Shown here one piece after another: positions 27,078 to 34,221 of a DNA stretch of 34,221 nt. Positions within the stretch are counted from its first letter, which is position 1. Each line of letters opens with the position of its first letter. Source of the stretch: Bacteroides rodentium JCM 16496. GTDB taxonomy: Bacteria; Bacteroidota; Bacteroidia; Bacteroidales; Bacteroidaceae. The position numbers were made by a program, and so were the translations under genes. The notes below the pieces were generated by a model, which was given only the letters and a program-made list of their open reading frames with translations, searched no databases and was not told where the DNA came from. The stretch covers positions 1 through 34,221 of the forward strand of contig NZ_BAKJ01000045.1 of assembly GCF_000614125.1 (NCBI RefSeq). The letters are read 5' to 3'.

Positions 27078-28289
27078 TTATGGATTGCGTTTGTTTTTCA
27101 CTCTCTGCACTGCGGTCTCCATCAGTTGGCAAAGCTCTGCATCCATCTCTTCGCCTTCAGTTTCCAGGTAGTAGAGCTTGGCTATTTCGAGGGGAGGCTT
27201 TTCTTGCATCTCTTGAATGGAGATGTGGTTCGCTTGGCCGGAACCGTCTTGCCGTTCACGGGTAATCTTGAAACAGCAGTACCTGCAGGCTTTCCCTTTG
27301 GCGGCATTCGAGGCTCGCTCATGACAGTCGGGTGCCTGATAATCTTTTATCAGTACATTCAGGCGAATATAGGCGGCTTGTTCTTCCGGATATTCTTCCA
27401 GTAATTTCAAGGCGTCTTCGAAAGGCGTCGGGTCATGGGGAAGTGTGACGAGCGGAATCGGATTTTCAATTTCCCTTGTACTGATTTGCGGTTCTGCCCC
27501 TTTCTCCAACTCGATGATGGAGACGGAGTGCGGATAGGTTTCGTCGAAGCTGACGGGGAGGGGAGTGCCGCAATAGCGTGCGTGGTGATGACTGCCTTTG
27601 ATGTCCTGAGGGCAATGGATGTGTCCGAGTGCCAGGTAGTCGTACCCTTCTCCCATAGCGCTGAGGGGAACATACTCTATTCCGCCGATAGTCTCATCGT
27701 GCCCGCTACGGTCGCTGCCTTCGATAGAGAGATGGGCCATGAGGACGACGGGAAGCTGTGCCGTATTCCGTTTCTTCACTTCGTCCAGCAGTGCCTGGAA
27801 GAAGCGTGCCTGCCGTTGGTCGCGCGGTGTTTCAGTGTCCAGCAGGGGGAAGTTTTGCGGATAGACGTGGGGCACGGCAATGACGTAGCCTATTGTCTTT
27901 TTTTCATTGTTTATCTCGATGATGTGCTTGTCCAGATTCACTTCCTCGGCTGTACGTTCGATGTTCCCCACGACATTCAGACCGAAGTGCTGCCAGAGGC
28001 TGCTGTCTATCTCCAACTTGGAGCTGCTGTCGTGGTTTCCGGCAGTGACTACGATGGTCATTTCGGGGCAGGCTTGATGGATGTTCAGCATGGCGTCGGT
28101 GTACATCTTCTGCGTGGCGGCAGCGGGAGAGGAGTAGTGGTAGATATCTCCGCTTACCACCATGGCGTCGGGCTGCTCTTCGGCTACTATGCGGGTGAGT
28201 TGCCGTAGGAAGGATTGCTGCTCGACGGTACGGTCGTAGTTGTAGAGGGTGTGTCCCAGGTGCCAGTCGCTGGAATGTAGTATCTTCAT
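27078..28289 (-). CDS. sbcD: SbcD-type exonuclease subunit, Mre11-like
   Basis: A protein of 403 residues. The metallophosphoesterase motifs are complete and in order: SSDWHLGH at the N-terminus, VSGDIYH, TAGNHDSSS, MAHLSIEG and LALGHIHCPQ. It forms the Mn-dependent nuclease of SbcCD with the next gene. The C-terminal capping region contains a Cys-rich stretch (GKACRYCCFKITRERQ). The start is the ATG at 28289, 27 nt after the HU-like gene, so HU-like, sbcD and sbcC appear to be one operon. Confidence 0.93.
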   Translation of the reverse strand: MKILHSSDWHLGHTLYNYDRTVEQQSFLRQLTRIVAEEQPDAMVVSGDIYHYSSPAAATQKMYTDAMLNIHQACPEMTIVVTAGNHDSSSKLEIDSSLWQHFGLNVVGNIERTAEEVNLDKHIIEINNEKKTIGYVIAVPHVYPQNFPLLDTETPRDQRQARFFQALLDEVKKRNTAQLPVVLMAHLSIEGSDRSGHDETIGGIEYVPLSAMGEGYDYLALGHIHCPQDIKGSHHHARYCGTPLPVSFDETYPHSVSIIELEKGAEPQISTREIENPIPLVTLPHDPTPFEDALKLLEEYPEEQAAYIRLNVLIKDYQAPDCHERASNAAKGKACRYCCFKITRERQDGSGQANHISIQEMQEKPPLEIAKLYYLETEGEEMDAELCQLMETAVQRVKNKRNP

Positions 28290-28316
28290 TGTTTTTGTTA
28301 CTTCAATGGATGTGGG

Positions 28317-28946
28317 TTATGGTTTCCTTAGAATATAAATCTTGTGTGTTCCTCGTCCTTTGTAGTCGATGCCCGATTCGGGATTGGCTATCCATTCGCG
28401 CAACTCGCGGGAGGCGGCGGACTTCAATAAGCCGGTCAGTTGGCAATAGTCGGCTTGGGTCATGAAGCTGTTCTTCTCCAGGTATTTTTTTGCTCGTTCC
28501 AGCCGTTCCTGCGGAGAAAACACTTGTGAGGAGCGTTGGAATTTGTCGGTGGAACGCTTCAGATGGCACTGGCGAGCGGTGCGGTACAGCAGTTCCTTGT
28601 CCGCCTTGAAGTGAATGTCCTTCAGGCAGATGCTGACGGCGTTTCGCTTGGTGTCTCCTTCTTCGCCCGTCTCCCGTTCACGGTCTTGTCGCAGGCCGAG
28701 GGCAGGGGTGAATACTCCTAAGTTGTCAATCTTCACGGAGTAACCTTGCCCCATTTGGTAGGCTATTTCGTCGGTGATGGCTTGCATCAGTCCGATGATG
28801 TCTCCTCGTGTGAAGGATGAGGCGTATGCTATCTTTTCGGTGATGGTTTCCAAGTTCACCTGCCCGTATAGTTTCATTCGTGGGTAGAGGATGCGTTTGC
28901 CGTCTTCTCCCGGCAGGTTCAGTTCCTGCATGTTGTATTCTGCCAT
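28317..28946 (-). CDS. HU-like (HU-HIG/viral HU type) DNA-binding protein
   Basis: A protein of 209 residues. The first 130 or so residues follow the Bacteroidetes HU-like pattern: FTRGDIIGLMQAITDEIAYQMGQGYSVKIDNLGVFTPALG, then an arm region and VSICLKDIHFKADKEL. The C-terminal 70 residues (ERLERAKKYLEKNSFMTQADYCQLTGLLKSAASREL) look like a winged-helix or HTH add-on. It is the first gene of the operon with sbcD and sbcC. It might guide the nuclease to DNA structures or regulate the operon; both are inference. Three palindromic sites lie 50-115 bp upstream of its start. Confidence 0.75.
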   Translation of the reverse strand: MAEYNMQELNLPGEDGKRILYPRMKLYGQVNLETITEKIAYASSFTRGDIIGLMQAITDEIAYQMGQGYSVKIDNLGVFTPALGLRQDRERETGEEGDTKRNAVSICLKDIHFKADKELLYRTARQCHLKRSTDKFQRSSQVFSPQERLERAKKYLEKNSFMTQADYCQLTGLLKSAASRELREWIANPESGIDYKGRGTHKIYILRKP

Positions 28947-28996
28947 GATGGTAGGTCGTTATAAGGTTCGTTTGTCTTTAGGGTTTGCAAAGTTTG

Positions 28997-29060
28997 TCCC
29001 AAGGTTTGGGATATGTGTTTCAAGCCTTGGTTTTCTATCCCAAGCCTTGGGATAGAAAAC
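28997..29060. promoter_or_regulatory. Three CCAAGCCTTGG-type palindromes spaced 20-21 bp
   Basis: The centres lie at 29004 (TCCCAA-GGT-TTGGGA), 29025 (CAAG-C-CTTG) and 29045. The third is a perfect palindrome with 15-bp arms (GTTTTCTATCCCAAG, one central base, CTTGGGATAGAAAAC). Spacings of 21 and 20 bp place all three on the same DNA face. This looks like a cooperative operator upstream of the HU-like/sbcDC operon. A weak -7-like TAAAGTTTG on the minus strand lies at 29094-29102. Confidence 0.6.
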
Positions 29061-29101
29061 AAGGGCGAAGGTAATTCTTTATCTCTATACTTGCAAACTT
29101 T

Positions 29102-29135
29102 ACTATTAGTAGTTAAGGAGTTTTTTACTAATAGT
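29102..29135. repeat. 10-bp inverted repeat ACTATTAGTA / TACTAATAGT
   Basis: 29102-29111 and 29126-29135 are exact reverse complements with a 14-nt loop containing a T-run. It may be an operator or a weak hairpin. The rest of the gene-free stretch 28947-29532 is AT-rich; apart from the palindromes and the promoter at 29432-29465, I see nothing else there. Confidence 0.4.
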
Positions 29136-29431
29136 TTGGACCTTTTTTGTTAAAGGTTGAGAGGAGAAAGATTGAGGTATGAAATTTGGATGTATAGTGA
29201 TGTTATTAATTAAAGTATTGGGTTAGTTTCTTGTGAACCTATAGAAAATAGGGTGAATGTCAATTGTTTGATAAATAATCACTAAGTTTGTGAAGGAACG
29301 AAAATGGAACTAATGGGGTAATGAGTCTTGAAATCGGATTGAGTGATGACGAATAGAATTTTCTGAAAGAGAACAAATGTACTTTTTGAAAGGGACTCAA
29401 TCTTTAATACTTTGAAAGTTTTTTGTTGGTG

Positions 29432-29465
29432 TTTGGGAGAGAAGAAGTCTCTTTTTGTATCTTTG
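29432..29465 (+). promoter_or_regulatory. Promoter of the helicase/methyltransferase operon
   Basis: TTTG at 29432-29435 and TATCTTTG at 29458-29465 fit the Bacteroides consensus, with a 22-bp spacer slightly longer than usual. The predicted leader is about 60 nt before the ATG at 29533, which is preceded by a purine-rich GTGAGAAAG. Confidence 0.55.
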
Positions 29466-29532
29466 CATGAATGCTTCGGGCAGGAGTTTGTTGAAGATGA
29501 AACAAGTTGTATGTTAGTAAAGTGAGAAAGTA

Positions 29533-32500
29533 ATGACTAATACATTGATAGATAACACAGACCATCTGAAAATGGTGGATAGGATAAGGAAGTGCATCGC
29601 TGACGAACGTTGCACAGTGATTAAGATAGCAACAGGATATTGGGATATTCCGGGAACAGCTTTGCTTTTAAGTGAACTGAAAGATTTTCTCAAGAAAGAG
29701 GGAACCAAGTTGCAACTTATGATTGGCTCTGACCCTATTGCACGTGTCGAGCAATTGAAACGTCCCATTGCAAATGCCCGTTTCCCGCAAGACTATATTA
29801 AACGTAATCTTCACGAACTCGAAGTAAAAGAAAAATATGTTGATACAGTAGCTCTTTTGCAACAATATTGTAAACGGGATGAAGTTGAGAGCAAGTTGCA
29901 AATTCGTTTGTATAAAACGGATGATGAAGGTAATGCGCAATTCTTCCATGCCAAATGTTATATATTTTATGGTGAGGGGTTTGCTGTTGGCATTATAGGT
30001 AGTAGTAATTTTACCCGAAAAGGATTGGAGGGTAATGCAGAGTTAAACTATCTGGAAACGAATTCTGCTGTAATTAAGGAAATTCCGGATTGTGTATCTC
30101 CTAACAAAGGCCATATCTGTTGGTTTGATGAAAATTGGGAAATTTCCACACCATGGAATCAAATCTTTCTTGAAGAGGTATTGAAGAATGCGCCTGTTGC
30201 TATTCAAGCAGAAAAAAAGAAAAAAGAGCAAACTTTAGAATTGACTCCTTACGAAGTGTATATACGCTATTTGCAAACTCAGTTTGGTGAGATAGCCGAT
30301 GTGTCATCAGATGGTGTCTTAAAGTCGTATTTGCCCAGTCGTTATTCTGTTTTGCAATATCAACTTGATGCGGTAAAACATTGTTTTACTATCATGCGTC
30401 GTCATCATGGTTTTGTTTTAGGTGATGTAGTAGGGTTGGGTAAGACTGTTGTTGGAGTTCTTTTAGTTAAGAAGTTCTTGAGTGAAGCCGGAGACTTGGA
30501 ACGACAGCCTAAAGTGCTTATCATCACTCCTCCAGCTATCAAGAAGGAATGGAAACGTACTATTGCTGATTTTGACCGTGAAAATGATAATAAGATTGCC
30601 AGTCGAATCACTTTTGTGACAACTGGAAGTATCGTTGGCTTGATGGGTGATATGGAAATCTTAGAAGAAGAGCCGGAAGAATTTGACGAACAGCTTACTT
30701 ATAATGATTATGGGCTTATTTTGGTGGATGAAAGCCATAATTTCCGTAATAGTGATACGCAAATGTATCGGGCACTCGATGATTTGATTGATAAAATTAC
30801 ACTTCGTGCCGGGCAGCCATACGTGGGATTGCTTTCGGCTACTCCGTTTAATAACGACCCGAAGGATTTGCGGAATCAGATTTATCTTTTCCAACGAGAA
30901 CCGAATAACTCGGATATAGAAGGAGTGCCTGGTGGACACCTTGATTCGTTTTTTAACGGGGTGATAAGGACTTACAAAGAGCATAAAATGACCAGTACTG
31001 TAGAGCCTTCAAAAACAATTCTTATGGAGATGAGTCGTTCCATAAGGGAATGCGTACTCAATTATATTGTAGTACGCCGTACTCGTACTGATGTAAAAAA
31101 GCAATATCCGAAAGATAGTAGTATATTGCATTTTCCTACGGTTGTCGGACCCTGTAAATTGGTTTATGAAATGGATAGTGACATGGCAAAGTTGTTTGCT
31201 TATACCGTAAGTATGATTGCTTCTAATCTACCGGATGAAGACCCGACCGAGCATTTGGGATTCTATAGGTATTGTGCTATCAAATATTTCCGAAATAAAG
31301 AAAACGAACGTTTGTATGAAAAGCGTAATCTTACCGTTTCTTCTATCAGTCTCCGTTTGCAAAAGATAATGAAGACACTGCTCGTAAAGCGACTTGAAAG
31401 TAGCAAAACAGCTTTCAAACAATCGCTCATAAATCTGCGACAATATACTCGGAATATGTTGGCTATGATTGAACACGATTGTGTATTTATCTGTCCTGAT
31501 ATTGATGTGAATGCGGAGTTCAGAAAGGCAGACAATAAATTTGCAGATGCAGCTAAAGCTATACGCCATAAAATAGAACGCAAAGGTGGTAATAACTTTG
31601 AATTTAAAGCCTCAGACTTTAAATCCGAATATAAGGAGAAGCTGGAAGAAGACCTTCGTATCATTGATAAGCTTTATGAAGGCTGGAGCCAAAACGAGGA
31701 TGACCCCAAACTTGATTGTTTCCTCGAAGCTTTAACTCCAGAGTTATTTAATCCCAACAAGAATACATCTCAAAAAATAGTAATCTTTACCGAGCTATAG
31801 ACACTCAAAGGCTCATAGCCAAGAAAGCGCAGAAGAAGGGATACCGTGTACTGTCTGTTTCGGCAGAAAATCGTGATGAAATGCATGAGGTTATTGTAGC
31901 AAACTTCGATGCCAATGCCAGTAATCAACGTGATGACTATGATATGATAGTGACAACCGAAGTACTGGCGGAAGGAGTGAATCTGCATCGTGCGAACGTG
32001 ATACTCAACTACGATACTCCTTGGAATGCTACCCGATTAATGCAACGTGTTGGACGTGTAAATCGTATTGGCTCTAAGGCTCCAATGGTATATGTTTATA
32101 ATTTCTTCCCGTCTGCGAAAGGCAATGAACAGATTCATTTGTTGGAAAATGCATATGCTAAGTTACAGGCTTTCCATATCTTGTTTGGTGAGGATAACAA
32201 AGTTTTTAGCGAAATGGAAGAAATTCCCGATGTGGAATTCACTCATGACTTTGATGGTGAGGAGAGCGAAATGGGTAAATTTATTAAAGAGTTGCGCAAC
32301 TTCCGTGAGATACACCCCGAACGGTATGCCTATCTCAGTTCCATACCATTTGAAATGCTGGGTGGTACGCTTAAATCCGAAGAATTTGAAGGTTCTACCA
32401 TTATGGTAAAGGCTCCTAAAAAAGGTTTGGTACCGGTGGTTGTTGATGAAGCCTTAAAAGCAAATGTCATTTCAGACCTTGAAGCTATGAAGCGGTTGAA

Positions 32501-32912
32501 GTGTACCGAGGATGCTTCCTACGTATCGGCGCTTACTTCAGAATCCCCGATATGTCAGGCAGCAATCCGTTGTTATAATACACAAGTATCGCGTAGTCTG
32601 TCGGCTCGTGATGCAGCTAAACGACAAAAACAGGCTCTTGACGTGTTAGATAAGATTAGGCACATTGAAGGGGTTTCTCCGGAGAGTAATAGTATTATCA
32701 ATGCAGCCAATATGGCTATTCGGCATAAAAATAGTGCTATTATAAAAGCACTTATTGAGTTTGATAAAAACTATCGAAAAGAGCAGCAAACACTGTTCGG
32801 AATAGATTTTGATATCAATAGTTGGCTCCAAGGAGCTTTTGCGCACATAGCCGACTTGAATGTGCGACAATATGGTGAACCTATCATAGCCTTTTATAGA
32901 GTCAATCAGTAG
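29533..32912 (+). CDS. PLD-nuclease / SNF2-family helicase fusion (frameshifted as given)
   Basis: Segments 29533-31800 and 31881-32912 join into about 1126 residues if one base is restored near 31792-31795, reading IVIFTEAIDTQRLIAKKAQ through the junction. The N-terminal 220 residues are a phospholipase D-like domain, with HAK at 139-141 and GSSNFTRKGLEGNAEL at 156-171, as in PLD-type restriction nucleases. The helicase follows: Walker A GDVVGLGKT at 297-305, DESH at 399-402, LLSATPFNN at 433-441, and motif VI QRVGRVNRIG after the junction. Domain order suggests an ATP-dependent DNA translocase with an attached nuclease. It lies 23 nt from the methyltransferase-like gene, so they form an operon. 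Base composition is more AT-rich than the left part of the window, which suggests horizontal transfer. Confidence 0.82.
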
Positions 32913-32935
32913 TAACTAGTAAAAAATATAGAAAT

Positions 32936-34221
32936 ATGTCTCCGATAAATTTCCAGCCCATATTGTCGTCCGATTTTCCCGGATATGAGGAATTTGCATC
33001 AAAAGTGTTATGTCCTATCTTCAATACGTATTATCAGCCTTTGCCTGCCGATGATATTCTTTACAACTATGGTAATAACAATCCGATAGCAGAAAAGGCT
33101 CATATTCGTTCTATTGTCCGTAAAGCTACTATCAGCCCGACAGATGGATATGCCAATTTTGACCCCATTGAAGTGTATGACATTACGATGGATGATAATT
33201 GCCGATTGGCTCAAAGTCGTGTAGGCATACAGCAATATATCCGCAGCGTTAATTTTCAGTCAAGCCATGCCTTTCTTGTGTTTCACTATGAGACAGTGGT
33301 AGGTAGGTCGTGGCGGTTCTCTTATTTTTATAAGAAAGAGACGGTGGCGTCTGTGACAGACTCCAAAAGATATACATACCTCTTCGGGAAAGGAACTTCG
33401 GTGCGCACAGCCAATGAGCGTTTCAACGAATTATTTAAAATAACATCGGCTAATAGAGAGTTGGAATCGCACAGAGCGGATGATAAAATTCATATCTTTA
33501 CCAATGAGGATATCACTAAAGCCTTTTCTGTGGAGGCTCTTTCTGATGAATTCTTCTATAAATATCTGGGTTATTACGCTTCGTTCGTTAAGTACCTTAC
33601 AGGAAAACCTACCACAAAGGAATCGGGTAAGTATGCCATCAAAGATGCGACTTTCCGTCGGGTAGTGTCAGATATGGATAAATTGGGACTGAAAGACACT
33701 CGCGATCAGTTTCACCAATCTTTCCTTCCCCGTTTTAAAAGTGAGGAAGAGTGCGAGAAAGCCATTCGTGACTATGTGAAGAAGATGATGGGACGTGTGG
33801 TATTCCTTCATTTCCTTCAAAAGAAAGGATGGATGTGCGGTGACCGTGATTTCATGTATCATCTTTTTGAAAATTCATCGTTGAAAGATGATTTTCTGGA
33901 TCGTGTGCTCGAACCACTCTTCTTTGTGATACTTAACACGCATCCTGACAATCGTCTCCAAGTGTGTCGCCGACACAACGGCAAGATACAATGGGAGCGT
34001 AACCGGTTAGTGGAATGGGATGAGGCTTTAGTAGAAGGTTGGCGCAATATTCCTTATCTAAATGGTGGACTTTTTGAACAAGAGAAGATAGACGAATGCC
34101 GTTCTATCTTTCCGGCTGAATACTTTGAAAGGTTCTTCGATTTTTTCCGCCAATACAATTTTACAATAGATGAAAATGATTCTAATGATGTGGTAGTAGG
34201 TGTTGACCCGGAAATGTTGAG
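32936..34221 (+). CDS. Eco57I/PglX-like DNA methyltransferase-type protein, 5' part (runs off the window)
   Basis: The ATG at 32936 opens a frame of 428 codons that stays open to the right edge. No stop is reached, so only the N-terminal part is seen. Segments VVFLHFLQKKGW, IPYLNGGLFEQEKID and FFDFFRQYNFTIDEND, then VVVGVDPEML, are the typical region just before the catalytic domain in large adenine-specific methyltransferases of the Eco57I/type IIG and BREX PglX kind. The N-terminal 150 residues are a family-variable domain. The NPPY and SAM-binding motifs would lie beyond the window. It is paired with the PLD-helicase, and I infer a restriction or phage-defence module. Confidence 0.75.
   Translation, partial: MSPINFQPILSSDFPGYEEFASKVLCPIFNTYYQPLPADDILYNYGNNNPIAEKAHIRSIVRKATISPTDGYANFDPIEVYDITMDDNCRLAQSRVGIQQYIRSVNFQSSHAFLVFHYETVVGRSWRFSYFYKKETVASVTDSKRYTYLFGKGTSVRTANERFNELFKITSANRELESHRADDKIHIFTNEDITKAFSVEALSDEFFYKYLGYYASFVKYLTGKPTTKESGKYAIKDATFRRVVSDMDKLGLKDTRDQFHQSFLPRFKSEEECEKAIRDYVKKMMGRVVFLHFLQKKGWMCGDRDFMYHLFENSSLKDDFLDRVLEPLFFVILNTHPDNRLQVCRRHNGKIQWERNRLVEWDEALVEGWRNIPYLNGGLFEQEKIDECRSIFPAEYFERFFDFFRQYNFTIDENDSNDVVVGVDPEML

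Noticed and set aside
27058..27132. Upstream extension of sbcC by 25 residues
   Set aside because: It overlaps the sbcD coding end; the ATG at 27057 matches the usual SbcC N-terminus.
31785..31800. Programmed ribosomal frameshift in the helicase and other broken genes
   Set aside because: No slippery heptamer or shared signal is visible, and the same kind of break occurs in seven unrelated genes, so one-base sequence errors are simpler.

Overview
The window looks like a chromosomal segment of a gut Bacteroides or a close Bacteroidales relative; I cannot name the species. Supporting signs are promoters of the TTTG / TAnnTTTG type, many lipoproteins whose lipobox Cys is followed by acidic residues (C-KDDE, C-SDDD, C-GDD), a periplasmic-TPR/AraC one-protein regulator, and a Bacteroidetes-type HU-like protein. 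I saw no rRNA, tRNA, CRISPR array or transposase.

Layout. (1) 1-183 is an intergenic palindromic repeat element. (2) 184-1667 (-) is a PreA-type iron-sulfur dihydropyrimidine dehydrogenase subunit with an extra N-terminal Fe-S domain. (3) 1738-18858 (-) is the unusual part: a run of minus-strand genes, nearly all predicted surface lipoproteins. In transcription order it holds a 45-residue membrane peptide behind its own promoter, a small lipoprotein, a one-TM protein, another lipoprotein, a secreted protein that looks like an M43 metalloprotease with its HExxH destroyed, and four large paralogous lipoproteins. Two transglutaminase-like lipoproteins follow the last two of these paralogues. The large paralogues have a core resembling leukocidin/hemolysin beta-barrel toxins, and three of the four end in a C-type-lectin-like domain. 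A divergent TPR-AraC regulator (19442-21222, +) is the likely controller. (4) 21290-28946 (-) holds conserved DNA-maintenance genes: rmuC, a methionine aminopeptidase, and an HU-like/sbcD/sbcC operon. (5) 29533 to the right edge (+) has visibly lower GC and encodes a PLD-nuclease/SNF2-helicase fusion followed by a large Eco57I/PglX-like methyltransferase-type protein cut by the window edge. It is probably a restriction or phage-defence module.

Two features cut across the window. First, seven genes are broken by eight apparent one-base deletions, each of which can be repaired by adding one base, usually in a short G/C run. This looks more like sequencing error than decay, so I annotate these genes as single spans and give the break points. 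Second, intergenic gaps of the lipoprotein locus carry copies, often inverted pairs, of a CACCACAGAGGACACAGAG-type repeat, which may have helped the paralogues duplicate.
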